Assembly (NCBI GenBank): GCA_946621745.1
Contig: CAMOOV010000005.1
Coordinates: forward strand, 1 to 38,316
Direction: 5' to 3'
DNA from: an uncultured Ruminococcus sp.
GTDB taxonomy: Bacteria; Bacillota; Clostridia; Oscillospirales; Ruminococcaceae
DNA: 38,316 nucleotides
Both the position numbers and the translations under genes were made by a program. The notes under the pieces are model-generated. The model ran no database searches and was not told where the DNA came from. It saw only the letters and a list, made by a program, of their open reading frames with translations. Below, piece by piece: positions 23,726-32,370 of the stretch (its first letter is position 1; the number at the start of each line of letters is the position of its first letter).

Positions 23726-24840
23726 ATGCTTTGCATGACAGATTTGCCGGATGCATCATCGGCGGTGCTGCCGGCGATGCGCTCGGCTATCCGGTCGAAT
23801 TCAGGCGCAGAGATGAAATTCTGCGTATTCACGGTGCTTCCGGCGTTACATCCTATGCATATTTCGACGGCTTTGACAAAGCCCTTGTGTCGGATGATAC
23901 ACAGATGACACTTTTCACGGCAAACGGCCTGCTCCGCTGTGCAGCGCTGAAACAGAACGGTGTGTCCGCCGATGAAACTGACTGCATCCGGACGGCGTAT
24001 CTCGAATGGCTCTATACACAGGAGCATCCCGCCACGCCGCATCCGTTTACGAAGCAAAGCAGCATCGCCGGGCTGCCGCATGATCCTTCGGCATTTCATT
24101 CATGGCTCATGGAGGTTCCGTGGCTGTACGGCCGGAGAGCGCCGGGCAATACCTGCCTTTCTGCGCTGGCTGACGGCGGTAGCGGCAGCTTTCAGGCGCC
24201 GCTCAATCACAGCAAGGGATGCGGCGGCGTGATGCGGACAGCACCCGCCGGACTGTATGCCGAAACTGCTGAAGAAGCCATGCGGATCGGCGCGGAGGCC
24301 GCTGTTCTCACACACGGTCATCCGCTCGGATATCTGCCGGCCGGTGCGCTTTCCTATATCGTTCACCGTGCCGTGCGAACGGAGCTTCCGCTTGCACAGA
24401 TCGCCGCAGAGAGTCTGGATGCCGCAGATGCGATGTTCGCAGAAATTCGCGAAGCAGCAGAATATCTGCACGATTTCCGTGCGATCATCGAATGGGCACT
24501 GGAATATGCGGAGAATCCGCAGTACAGCGATGCCGAGGCGATCAGACAGCTCGGTGAGGGCTGGGTCGGTGAAGAAGCACTCGCGGTCGCTGTATACTGT
24601 GCGGTACGGCATGAAGACGATTTTGCGCAGTGCCTGACCGCATCTGTCAGCCACGACGGTGACAGCGATTCGACCGGAGCGATCGCCGGCAATATTCTCG
24701 GTGCGCGGCTCGGCCTTTCGGCGATCCCGTCATCCCTGACCGATACGCTGGAGGGTACCGATGAAATGCAGCAGCTCGCGGATGACCTTTATCATCTGAA
24801 CAGTCATGATGACGCATGGCGCAGTCGTTATCTGCGCTGA
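23722..24840 (+). CDS. ADP-ribosylglycohydrolase family protein (DraG/ARH-like)
   Basis: The 372-residue protein overlaps the HAD gene by ATGA and has AAAGGAGGG upstream. It carries the binuclear-metal signatures of the family: GGAAGDALGYPVEF, SDDTQMTLF (metal ligands), GCGGVMRTAP and the C-terminal SHDGDSDSTGAIAGN. Family members remove ADP-ribose from proteins or hydrolyse ADP-ribose derivatives in the cytoplasm. No DraT-like or other ADP-ribosyltransferase is visible in the window. It could also act on free metabolites, such as ADP-ribosyl compounds formed in NAD turnover, which would fit with pncB. Confidence 0.92.
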   Translation: MNALHDRFAGCIIGGAAGDALGYPVEFRRRDEILRIHGASGVTSYAYFDGFDKALVSDDTQMTLFTANGLLRCAALKQNGVSADETDCIRTAYLEWLYTQEHPATPHPFTKQSSIAGLPHDPSAFHSWLMEVPWLYGRRAPGNTCLSALADGGSGSFQAPLNHSKGCGGVMRTAPAGLYAETAEEAMRIGAEAAVLTHGHPLGYLPAGALSYIVHRAVRTELPLAQIAAESLDAADAMFAEIREAAEYLHDFRAIIEWALEYAENPQYSDAEAIRQLGEGWVGEEALAVAVYCAVRHEDDFAQCLTASVSHDGDSDSTGAIAGNILGARLGLSAIPSSLTDTLEGTDEMQQLADDLYHLNSHDDAWRSRYLR

Positions 24841-24886
24841 TCTGAACCTGTTTTCAATATTCATCATTACATGAAGGAGATATACT

Positions 24887-26614
24887 ATGAAAAAACTGAT
24901 GCTTGGCAATGAAGCCTTCGCACGCGGACTCTATGAGGCCGGCTGCCGGTTTGCGTCCAGCTATCCCGGCACGCCCTCGACAGAGATCACCGAAACAGTC
25001 GCGAAGTACGACGAAGTCTATGCGGAATGGGCGCCGAATGAAAAGGTCGCCGTTGAATCTGCATTGGGCGCATCCTTCGCAGGTGCAAGAGCATTTGCGG
25101 CGATGAAGCACGTCGGCCTGAATGTCGCGGCCGACCCGCTCTATACCGCCGCTTACACCGGCGTCAACGGCGGTCTTGTAATCGCGGTCGCGGATGACCC
25201 CGGTATGCATTCCTCGCAGAATGAGCAGGATTCCCGCCATCACGCGATTGCATCGAAGGTTCCGATGCTGGAGCCGTCCGATTCGCAGGAATGCAAGGAT
25301 TTCGCAATGCTCGGCTATGAGATCTCCGAGAAATTCGACACGCCGGTTCTCGTGCGCACGGCTACCAGAGTTGCGCATTCGCAGAGCGCTGTCGAGCAGC
25401 TTCCCCGTCAGGAGAAGGAGCTGAAGCCCTATGTCAAGACACCGCAAAAATATGTTATGGTTCCGGCGAATGCAAAGCTGCGCCATGTTGTTGTCGAGGA
25501 ACGCACTAAGAAGCTGATCGCATATGCAGAGACCGCTCCGATCAACCGCATTGAGGACAACGGCTCCGAAATCGGCGTCATTACCTGCGGCGCTGCGTAT
25601 CAGTATGCAAAGGATGCGCTCGGCGATCAGGTCAACTACTTAAAGCTCGGCATGACCAATCCGCTGCCGGAAAAGCTGTTCCTTGATTTTGCAGCTAAAT
25701 GCAAGACTGTCTACATCATTGAGGAGCTCGACGGCATCCTCGAACAGCACGCCAAATGCCTCGGCATCGACTGCAAGGGCAAGGAGATCTTCGGCAATAT
25801 CGGCGAACTGAATCAGATCATCATTGCAGAAAAGCTGCTCGGCAAAAAGCCGGAGACCGTACCGTATCCGGAACAGCTGCCGATCCGTCCGCCTGTCATG
25901 TGTGCCGGATGTCCGCACCGCGGCGTATTCTATACGCTCGCAAAGCACAAGATTACCGTTTCCGGCGATATCGGCTGCTATACGCTCGGCGCTGCAAAGC
26001 CGCTGGAGTCGATCGACTGGACGATCTGCATGGGCAGCTCGGTCTCCTGTCTGCACGGCTTCAACAAGGTTCTCGGCGAAAAATCCCAGAACAAGACTGT
26101 CGCGGTCATCGGCGATTCGACCTTTATGCACACCGGCCTGAATTCGCTTGTCAATGTCGCGTACAATGCATCGAATTCGACTGTCATCATTCTCGATAAC
26201 TCGATCACCGGCATGACCGGTCATCAGCAGAACCCGACCACCGGCAAGAACCTCAAGGGCGATCCGGCGGCGGCTGTCGATCTCGAAGCGCTCTGCCATG
26301 CGATCGGCATCAAGCGCGTCCGCGTCGCAGATCCCTATCATCTCGCGGAAATGGAGCAGGCGATCACCGAGGAACTCGCAGCAGACGAGCCCTCTGTCAT
26401 CATCAGCCGCAGACCGTGTGCGCTGCTCAAATATGTCAAGCACAATCCCCCGCTGCACGTCAATACCGACAAGTGCAGAAGCTGCAAGATGTGCTTAAAG
26501 CTCGGCTGCCCGGCAATTTCCATGAAGGACGGCAAGGCCTGCATCGACCATACACAGTGCGTCGGCTGCGGCATCTGCGAGGAGCTTTGCAAATTCGACG
26601 CAATCGAAGCATAA
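24887..26614 (+). CDS. iorA: Indolepyruvate:ferredoxin oxidoreductase, alpha subunit
   Basis: The 575-residue protein starts at ATG 24887 after AAGGAGAT. It has the fused 2-oxoacid oxidoreductase layout: N-terminal pyrimidine-binding domain (FASSYPGTPSTEIT, EWAPNEKVA), middle domain, TPP/Mg-binding domain (GDIGCYTLG, then VIGDSTFMHTGL), and a C-terminal ferredoxin domain with two [4Fe-4S] clusters (CRSCKMC, CVGCGIC). With IorB it decarboxylates indolepyruvate and other aryl pyruvates to aryl-acetyl-CoA, reducing ferredoxin in the cytoplasm. Unusually, two small genes separate it from iorB. Some gas-forming anaerobes use the reverse, carboxylating direction. Confidence 0.95.
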   Translation: MKKLMLGNEAFARGLYEAGCRFASSYPGTPSTEITETVAKYDEVYAEWAPNEKVAVESALGASFAGARAFAAMKHVGLNVAADPLYTAAYTGVNGGLVIAVADDPGMHSSQNEQDSRHHAIASKVPMLEPSDSQECKDFAMLGYEISEKFDTPVLVRTATRVAHSQSAVEQLPRQEKELKPYVKTPQKYVMVPANAKLRHVVVEERTKKLIAYAETAPINRIEDNGSEIGVITCGAAYQYAKDALGDQVNYLKLGMTNPLPEKLFLDFAAKCKTVYIIEELDGILEQHAKCLGIDCKGKEIFGNIGELNQIIIAEKLLGKKPETVPYPEQLPIRPPVMCAGCPHRGVFYTLAKHKITVSGDIGCYTLGAAKPLESIDWTICMGSSVSCLHGFNKVLGEKSQNKTVAVIGDSTFMHTGLNSLVNVAYNASNSTVIILDNSITGMTGHQQNPTTGKNLKGDPAAAVDLEALCHAIGIKRVRVADPYHLAEMEQAITEELAADEPSVIISRRPCALLKYVKHNPPLHVNTDKCRSCKMCLKLGCPAISMKDGKACIDHTQCVGCGICEELCKFDAIEA

Positions 26615-26686
26615 GCTATTCGCACGGAATACAGAACGAGAATTCTCCGCACAAGATACTATTATCACCATTGAAAGGAACAGGAT

Positions 26687-27202
26687 ATGTTTATCGTCTG
26701 GGGTACACGCGAAAAGCTGAAAAAGGACATCTCGACCGGCATCGACTGGTGTCCCGTCTGTAAGAAATTCACCGGCTGGTATGTCGGCCGGCACGTCAAG
26801 ATCAATCATGTCGAATACATCCCGCTCAAAACAGAGGTTCTTGAATATTTCATGATGTGCGGCATCTGTCAGCACGGGCCGGTCATCGACCAGAACAGCT
26901 ACTTTGAGCTGAAACGGATGCACGAGCCGTTCAAGAAGCGCAAGCAGCAGATCCAGTGCTTTGAAAAGGCCGCGAAAATGGCGGAAACAATGGAGCCGAA
27001 TGAGGTCTCTGTCAATACGATCATGGATGCGCTCGCGGCGGAATATCCGATCCGCTCCTCACAGCAGCTCGAAGGCGAATACCGCCGCAGAATTCAGGCT
27101 TTGCTGCTGACGCACGGAGTCGGCGGAGATCCGAATGCACTGATGCAGCCCGCAGAGCCCCAGCCCCAGCCGCAGCAGCCCGCTGTCATGGATACGATCT
27201 GA
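26687..27202 (+). CDS. Zinc-ribbon protein between iorA and iorB
   Basis: The 171-residue protein starts at ATG 26687 with AAAGGA upstream. Its N-terminus (MFIVWGT, CPVCKKFTGWYV, then CGICQHG) matches the small zinc-ribbon family whose members begin with the same FxxxWG signature and carry two Cys pairs. A helical middle part follows (about 70-145), and the end is Pro/Gln-rich (AEPQPQPQQP) and likely unfolded. The first half may fold near a membrane. Its place inside an ior operon, with a membrane protein next, suggests a role in assembly, localisation or regulation of the oxidoreductase, but nothing shows this directly. Confidence 0.7.
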   Translation: MFIVWGTREKLKKDISTGIDWCPVCKKFTGWYVGRHVKINHVEYIPLKTEVLEYFMMCGICQHGPVIDQNSYFELKRMHEPFKKRKQQIQCFEKAAKMAETMEPNEVSVNTIMDALAAEYPIRSSQQLEGEYRRRIQALLLTHGVGGDPNALMQPAEPQPQPQQPAVMDTI

Positions 27203-27217
27203 GAAGGAGTTGTCTGA

Positions 27218-27451
27218 ATGAGAGATTATCATGATCTGACTCCGAAAGAGAGATTCATCCGCACCTGCATTGCCGTGCCGGTCTGCTGGGCACTCATGAT
27301 CGGCATCTGGGTATTCTGCTCGAAGCATTTTATCCTCGGAACCGGCTGGATCATCAAATTTGCCGCTGCTGCCGTGATCATTGTGATCCTCAGCTTCTGG
27401 CAGCTCATCACGACCTTTCTGAAATGGAAGGATGACGAAAACAATTACTGA
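27218..27451 (+). CDS. Small two-helix membrane protein
   Basis: The 77-residue protein starts at ATG 27218 after GAGAAGGAG. Two hydrophobic segments (about 17-35 and 43-66) are joined by a short loop, with charged ends (KERF, KWKDDENNY). I do not recognise a family. It is 15 bases after the zinc-ribbon gene and 48 before iorB, on the same strand. A cytosolic enzyme operon carrying such a protein is unusual; it could tether the complex to the membrane together with the zinc-ribbon protein (inference). Confidence 0.65.
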   Translation: MRDYHDLTPKERFIRTCIAVPVCWALMIGIWVFCSKHFILGTGWIIKFAAAAVIIVILSFWQLITTFLKWKDDENNY

Positions 27452-27499
27452 ACGGCGCGCCGTCCGGTATCTACAATCTGAAAGCAAGAGGTATTGAAT

Positions 27500-28072
27500 A
27501 TGGAAACAAAATCTGTCATGATCGTCGGTGTCGGCGGACAGGGCTCCCTGCTCGCCAGCCGCATTCTCGGCAATGTTCTGCTCCAGCAGGGCTATGCCGT
27601 CAAGGTCAGTGAGGTTCACGGTATGTCGCAGCGCGGCGGCTCCGTTGTCACCTATGTCAAGTACGGCGATGCCGTCTACTCCCCGACCGTCGAGAAAGGC
27701 GAAGCGGATGTCATCATCTCCTTTGAGCTGCTCGAAGCGGCGCGCTGGGCAGGCTGTCTGAAAAAGGGCGGTCACATCGTCACATCCACGCAGACGCTTG
27801 ATCCGATGCCGGTTATCACCGGTGCGGCATCCTATCCGCAGGGCATCGTCGAAAACCTCAAGGGCATGGGCATTGATGTCACCGCTGTCGATGCACTCTC
27901 CCTCGCGGAGCAGGCCGGCAGTGCAAAGGCATCGAATGTCGTGCTGATGGGTGTTGTCTCGAAGAAAATGGAATTTGAGGAATCCGTCTGGCAGGAGGCA
28001 CTGAATCAGTGCGTGCCGGAGAAATTCATCGAGATGAACCGCAAGGCATTCGCACTCGGCAGAGAGGCATAA
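27500..28072 (+). CDS. iorB: Indolepyruvate:ferredoxin oxidoreductase, beta subunit
   Basis: ATG 27500 follows GAGGT by seven bases and is preferred over the TTG at 27494. The 190-residue protein is the usual gamma-type domain of 2-oxoacid:ferredoxin oxidoreductases, with the nucleotide-like loop VGVGGQGSLLASRI, then SEVHGMSQRGGSV and the central DVIISFELLEAARW. Together with IorA it forms the active enzyme. Start and length are normal. Confidence 0.95.
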   Translation: METKSVMIVGVGGQGSLLASRILGNVLLQQGYAVKVSEVHGMSQRGGSVVTYVKYGDAVYSPTVEKGEADVIISFELLEAARWAGCLKKGGHIVTSTQTLDPMPVITGAASYPQGIVENLKGMGIDVTAVDALSLAEQAGSAKASNVVLMGVVSKKMEFEESVWQEALNQCVPEKFIEMNRKAFALGREA

Positions 28073-28150
28073 GCCCTTCTGTTGCGCGGAAAACAGGACA
28101 ATACAGCCGATTGACTGTAAGCATATTTTATTTGGAAAGGAATGACCCCA

Positions 28151-29458
28151 ATGCCGAAGTACTGGCACGAGGACATTGAAACAATGTCCCGCGAAGACAT
28201 GAAAAAGCTCCAGGACGAGCGCCTCATCAAACAGGTACATCATGTCTACGAACACGTCCCCTATTACAGAGATCTCATGGACAAAAAAGGCGTCAAACCG
28301 GATGACATCCAGTCTGTAGACGATTTGCATAAGCTGCCGTTTCTCTCAAAAGCTGATCTGAGAGAAGCCTATCCCTTCGGACTGCTCGCAGTTCCGCTTT
28401 CGGACTGTGTACGCATCCAGTCCACGAGCGGCACGACCGGCAAGCGCGTTGTTGCATTCTATACACAGCATGACGTGGATCTCTGGGAGGACTGCTGTGC
28501 CAGAGCGATCACCGCTGCGGGCGGCGATGAAAACGATGTATGTCAGGTTGCATACGGCTACGGTCTTTTCACCGGCGGCGCAGGTCTGCACGGCGGCTCG
28601 CACAAGGTCGGCTGCCTGACGCTTCCCATGTCCTCCGGCAATACCGAGCGGCAGATCCAGTTCATGCGCGATCTCGGCGCAACGATCCTCTGCTGCACGC
28701 CGTCCTATGCTGCCTATATCGGCGAGACCCTGCACGAAATGGGACTGACATCCGACGATATCAAGCTGAAAGCCGGTATCTTCGGTGCAGAGCCGTGGAC
28801 AGAGGAAATGCGCAGGACAATCGAGCAGTCTCTCGGCATCAAGGCATATGATATCTTCGGCCTGACTGAGATTTCCGGCCCCGGCGTCGCATTTGAATGC
28901 GAGGAGCAGTCCGGTATGCACATCAACGAGGATCTCTTCCTGCCGGAGATTATTGACCCGGAGACCGGCGAGGTACTGCCGGAGGGAACCGTCGGTGAGC
29001 TTGTCTTTACTGCGCTGACTAAGGAAGCATTCCCGCTCCTGCGCTACCGCACACGCGATCTCTGCGTCCTCTCGCGGAAAAAATGCACCTGCGGCAGAAC
29101 GCTCATCAAAATGGCGAAGCCGATGGGCAGAAGCGATGATATGCTGATCATCCGCGGCGTCAATGTGTTCCCGTCGCAGATCGAGACCGTTCTCATTGAG
29201 CAGGGCTACAGCCCGAATTATCTCATCGAGGTCGATCGCAGGAATAATTCCGATACACTCGACATCAGCGTGGAGCTGACACCGGAGCAGTTCTCCGACA
29301 AGATCAAGGACATCCAGAACATGGAAAAATCGCTTGCAGCAGCGATCAAGACGATGCTCGGCATCAGCCCGAAGGTGCATCTGGTCTCTCCGAAGACCAT
29401 TACCCGCAGCGAGGGCAAGGCTGTCCGCGTCATCGACCGCCGCAAGCTGCATGACTGA
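28151..29458 (+). CDS. paaK: Phenylacetate-CoA ligase (PaaK family)
   Basis: I choose ATG 28151, nine bases after AAAGGA; the ATG at 28142 is only one base from that site. The 435-residue protein is an adenylate-forming enzyme with the P-loop STSGTTGKRVV, the AMP-binding region YDIFGLTEISGPG, and the PaaK-type Cys motif KKCTCGR. It activates phenylacetate or other aryl acids to CoA thioesters, or makes ATP in the reverse direction from the aryl-acyl-CoA that IorAB forms. The iorAB-paaK-ACT order is a common set in anaerobes fermenting aromatic amino acids, and supports this reading. Confidence 0.93.
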   Translation: MPKYWHEDIETMSREDMKKLQDERLIKQVHHVYEHVPYYRDLMDKKGVKPDDIQSVDDLHKLPFLSKADLREAYPFGLLAVPLSDCVRIQSTSGTTGKRVVAFYTQHDVDLWEDCCARAITAAGGDENDVCQVAYGYGLFTGGAGLHGGSHKVGCLTLPMSSGNTERQIQFMRDLGATILCCTPSYAAYIGETLHEMGLTSDDIKLKAGIFGAEPWTEEMRRTIEQSLGIKAYDIFGLTEISGPGVAFECEEQSGMHINEDLFLPEIIDPETGEVLPEGTVGELVFTALTKEAFPLLRYRTRDLCVLSRKKCTCGRTLIKMAKPMGRSDDMLIIRGVNVFPSQIETVLIEQGYSPNYLIEVDRRNNSDTLDISVELTPEQFSDKIKDIQNMEKSLAAAIKTMLGISPKVHLVSPKTITRSEGKAVRVIDRRKLHD

Positions 29459-29511
29459 TCTTCTGTCACAAATCATCATACTGATACAATGATTTCAAGG
29501 AGGGATCTTCT

Positions 29512-29946
29512 GTGAATACGATCAAGCAGCTCTCTGTTTTTGTGGAGAATCAGCCCGGCAAGCTCGCGGAGCTGACCCGTCTGATCGCCGATGCAGGCAT
29601 TGACCTGCGCACGCTGAGCCTTGCGGATACCCGCGATTTCGGCATTCTCCGCATCATCGTCAACAAGCCGGAAGAAGCCGAAAAGCTCCTCACCGATAAC
29701 GGCTGGATTTATAAGACCGCTGAGGTCATCGGCGTCAAGGTGCCTGACCGTCCGGGCGGCGTCGCGGATGTGCTGGAAGCGATCAATGCGGCCAATGTCA
29801 ATGTCGAATATATGTATGCATTCGTCAACCGTATACCCGGCAGAGCCGATACCGTTTTCCGTGTGGATGACATTGAAACAACGCTGAATGCGCTTCAGAA
29901 TGCCGGCATCGACATTCTCACGCCGGAGGAGGCATATACAATTTGA
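29512..29946 (+). CDS. Tandem ACT-domain amino-acid-binding protein
   Basis: The start is GTG 29512 after AAGGAGGG. The 144-residue protein is two ACT domains in tandem (about 1-70 and 72-144), the first beginning KQLSVFVENQPGKLAEL and the second VIGVKVPDRPGGVADVL. No enzyme domain is attached. ACT domains bind amino acids and sense them. Members next to iorAB and paaK probably sense an aromatic amino acid or regulate the pathway enzymes. The gene ends the operon; an imperfect hairpin (CCGGA...TCCGG, about 29964-29994) follows. Confidence 0.9.
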   Translation: MNTIKQLSVFVENQPGKLAELTRLIADAGIDLRTLSLADTRDFGILRIIVNKPEEAEKLLTDNGWIYKTAEVIGVKVPDRPGGVADVLEAINAANVNVEYMYAFVNRIPGRADTVFRVDDIETTLNALQNAGIDILTPEEAYTI

Positions 29947-30000
29947 GCGTCAGCTGACCGCCGGAGCAGAACAGTTTTTCCTGTTTTCCGGTTCAGACAC

Positions 30001-30029
30001 TTGACAACTGCACAAAGATTGTGTATAAT
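30001..30029 (+). promoter_or_regulatory. Consensus sigma-A promoter of the zinc-ribbon gene
   Basis: TTGACA (30001-30006) and TATAAT (30024-30029) are both exact consensus with 17-bp spacing. The leader of about 85 bases contains the hairpin TCTGCGG/CCGCAGA (30045-30067). Expression should be strong. Confidence 0.88.
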
Positions 30030-30119
30030 AATACTATAAGGATATCTGCGGAAACCCGTACCGCAGAATCAATATGCAGGGCGATCGCAGCTGCTCTGCA
30101 ATCAGAAGGAGTGTTGTTT

Positions 30120-30560
30120 ATGAGCATCTTTGACAAAGTCTCTGACATGGGACGCGGTCTGAGCGAAAAGGCTTCCAATGTCTCTGAGGTCAGCAATCTC
30201 AAGCGTAAAATCCTCTATGAAGAGGAAAGAATCGTGGAGATCTTCGCCGATCTCGGCAAAAAGTATTATAAGAACCCCGATGAGGATCCGGCTGTTTTCC
30301 GCGCACTCTGCGAGGATATTGACGCCCGCCGCCGCCGCATCAAAAAAATGAAGTTCGAGCTGAACACGCTCCGCGGATACAAAATGTGCCCGAAGTGCGA
30401 TGCTGAAAACAGCGAGAAGAACATCTTCTGCGGTGTCTGCGGTGCCCGCCTTCCCGATCCGGAGGACGAGGATTTCACCTCCCTCGAAGAGAACGATTAC
30501 TACACCGAGACCAGCAATCAGTTCTTCAATGCGGACAGCACCGGCAATATCGGTATCTGA
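30120..30560 (+). CDS. Small helical protein with C-terminal zinc ribbon
   Basis: ATG 30120 follows AAGGAG by 10 bases; the ORF track start lies in the leader. The 146-residue protein has an amphipathic helical N-terminal part (about 1-85, rich in Lys, Arg and Glu) and a zinc ribbon (CPKCDAENSEKNIFCGVCG, about 93-112), then an acidic tail with DEDFTSLEEND. This helical-plus-ribbon layout is common in small Clostridial proteins of unknown function. It is monocistronic, behind a perfect promoter and before two terminators, which suggests high steady expression. The job is unknown. Confidence 0.75.
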   Translation: MSIFDKVSDMGRGLSEKASNVSEVSNLKRKILYEEERIVEIFADLGKKYYKNPDEDPAVFRALCEDIDARRRRIKKMKFELNTLRGYKMCPKCDAENSEKNIFCGVCGARLPDPEDEDFTSLEENDYYTETSNQFFNADSTGNIGI

Positions 30561-30580
30561 ACACAATTCATTTCATATAT

Positions 30581-30619
30581 CTGCCCCGAAGCGTTTCAAA
30601 GCGCCTCGGGGCAGTTTTT
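30581..30619 (+). terminator. Terminator after the zinc-ribbon gene
   Basis: CTGCCCCGA and TCGGGGCAG form a stem extended by GCG/CGC after one mismatch, followed by TTTTTG. It lies 20 bases after the stop. Confidence 0.88.
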
Positions 30620-30636
30620 GTATATCATGCACACAC

Positions 30637-30661
30637 AGCCTGTACTTCGGTACAGGCTTTT
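30637..30661 (+). terminator. Second terminator with a TTCG tetraloop
   Basis: AGCCTGTAC and GTACAGGCT form a perfect 9-bp stem around TTCG, followed by TTTTC. It backs up the preceding terminator and insulates the spoIIIA operon. Confidence 0.85.
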
Positions 30662-30724
30662 CTGCTTCTAATGCAGCCTTGTCCCGCATAGGATATACCA
30701 AGACAGACGAAAGGCGGTCATCTT

Positions 30725-31660
30725 ATGACAGTCAGAACCAAATTCCGAGAGACACTCCCCTATTTTCCTGCCGAGATCCGGCAGCCGCTCAGCCGCATTC
30801 CGGCAGAACAGACAGCGGAGATCCGCGAGCTGCGGCTTCGCATCGGCAAAAGTGTACAGGCCGTCATGCAGGGCGGCGCGATGACCGTTACGAAGGACGG
30901 CACACTCGCCTCCCTCTCTGCGGAAGGGATCCCCGTCAGCCGACAGCTCATAGATACTGTATTCCAGAATCTCTGCTCGCATTCGATCCACAGCTGGCAG
31001 CCTGCAATTCGGCAAGGATTTATCACGATACACGGCGGCAGCAGAGTCGGCATCTGTGGGACTGCCGTCATACAGGACGGCCGCCTCGAAACCGTCCGGC
31101 AGATCAGCAGCCTGAATATCCGGATCGCTTCGGAGCGGATTGGCTGCGCAGAGGCTTTGCTCCGCAATCCGGCTATACATCCGGAGCGCGGCGGACTGCT
31201 GATCGCAGGCGCACCTGCTTCCGGAAAAACAACGATCCTGCGTGATATTGCGCGGATACTCAGCGCATCGCATCCGGTTACACTGCTGGATTCTCGCGGT
31301 GAGCTTGCGGCTGTACAAAACGGAATGCCGCAGTTCGAGCTCGGTGCGCAGACAGATATCCTCGACGGCTATCCGAAGGCAGAGGGCGTTGAGATCGCAG
31401 TGCGCGTCATGTCTCCGGATATACTGATCTGCGACGAAATCGGCTCGGCTGATGAGGCGGATGCGCTGATTGGCTCGCTGCATACGGGTGTGCAGATCAT
31501 TGCATCCGCACACGCGGGCAGTCTCGCTTCACTCCGGCAGCGTCCGCAAATCAACAGGCTGATCGAATCCGGCGCGTTCCGGACAGCGGTTCTGCTCGGC
31601 TCCGGCAATCAGTGCGGACAGGTTCTCAAAACAATCTCATTGCGGGTCGATGCCGGATGA
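30725..31660 (+). CDS. spoIIIAA: Stage III sporulation protein AA (ATPase)
   Basis: The 311-residue protein starts at ATG 30725 after AAAGGCGG. It is the secretion-type ATPase of the SpoIIIA machine: Walker A GAPASGKTT (about residue 163), Walker B ILICDEIG, and the N-terminal domain with EIRELRLRIGK. In the mother cell it energises the SpoIIIA-SpoIIQ channel linking mother cell and forespore during engulfment. First of eight genes in standard order. No clear sigma-E box could be assigned by eye. Confidence 0.96.
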   Translation: MTVRTKFRETLPYFPAEIRQPLSRIPAEQTAEIRELRLRIGKSVQAVMQGGAMTVTKDGTLASLSAEGIPVSRQLIDTVFQNLCSHSIHSWQPAIRQGFITIHGGSRVGICGTAVIQDGRLETVRQISSLNIRIASERIGCAEALLRNPAIHPERGGLLIAGAPASGKTTILRDIARILSASHPVTLLDSRGELAAVQNGMPQFELGAQTDILDGYPKAEGVEIAVRVMSPDILICDEIGSADEADALIGSLHTGVQIIASAHAGSLASLRQRPQINRLIESGAFRTAVLLGSGNQCGQVLKTISLRVDAG

Positions 31661-32148
31661 AGCTGCTCGGTGTCATGCTGATCCTCTGCGCAGGAACACT
31701 TTGCGGCGGTGCAGCCGCCCGCAGTCTCTCTGCATATCCTGCAAGGCTGCGGCTGCTGCGCCAAATGGTCACAGCTATGATAACAGAGCTTCGCGGGACG
31801 CTTCCGCTGACTGCGGATCTGATCCGCGATACTGCTGCTATACCGGACTATGCGCAGCTTTTCTTTTTACAGACGGCAGCGCGGAATGCAGATCAATTCC
31901 CTTACTGCTGGCGCGATGCAGTCCGGAATGACCGCTCGCTGACACCGGAGGAACGCGCTGTTCTTTTAACCGTCGGAGATACCCTCGGCAGCAGCACGCT
32001 CGACGGTCAGGTCGCAGCGCTGGAGCTTTGTCTCGAACGGCTCGGCGCGATGCAGTCCGCTGCCGAGATCTGCTGCGGAAAAAAAGCACCTGTTTGCCGG
32101 AGCATCGGCATTCTCGGCGCCCTGTTTTTCTCGATCCTCCTGCTGTAA
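31657..32148 (+). CDS. spoIIIAB: Stage III sporulation protein AB
   Basis: ATG 31657 overlaps the spoIIIAA stop (ATGA), so translation is coupled; the ORF-track start lies inside spoIIIAA. The 163-residue protein has an N-terminal membrane helix, a helical soluble part related to type-II secretion F-type domains (RQMVTAMITELRGTLPL), and a short C-terminal hydrophobic end (GALFFSILLL). It is a membrane component of the SpoIIIA channel. Length fits the family. Confidence 0.93.
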   Translation: MKLLGVMLILCAGTLCGGAAARSLSAYPARLRLLRQMVTAMITELRGTLPLTADLIRDTAAIPDYAQLFFLQTAARNADQFPYCWRDAVRNDRSLTPEERAVLLTVGDTLGSSTLDGQVAALELCLERLGAMQSAAEICCGKKAPVCRSIGILGALFFSILLL

Positions 32149-32172
32149 ATTTGCTGAAACGGAGCTGTTTGC

Positions 32173-32370
32173 ATGAACATCGACCTGATATTCAAGGTCG
32201 CCGGCATCGGCATTATCGTCGCCGTCCTGAATCTTGTCCTGAAACGCGCCGAACGCGAGGAGCAGGCGATGCTCACAACCCTCGCCGGACTGATCGTCGT
32301 GCTGATGCTTGTCATTTCGGAGATCCAGACGCTGTTCGATACGGTCAAATCGGTATTCGGATTATGGTGA
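32173..32370 (+). CDS. spoIIIAC: Stage III sporulation protein AC
   Basis: The 65-residue protein has two membrane helices separated by the conserved loop KRAEREEQAML, as in all SpoIIIAC proteins. ATG 32173 lies 24 bases after spoIIIAB, with ACGGAG upstream. It is a ring-type membrane subunit paired with SpoIIIAD. Confidence 0.95.
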   Translation: MNIDLIFKVAGIGIIVAVLNLVLKRAEREEQAMLTTLAGLIVVLMLVISEIQTLFDTVKSVFGLW

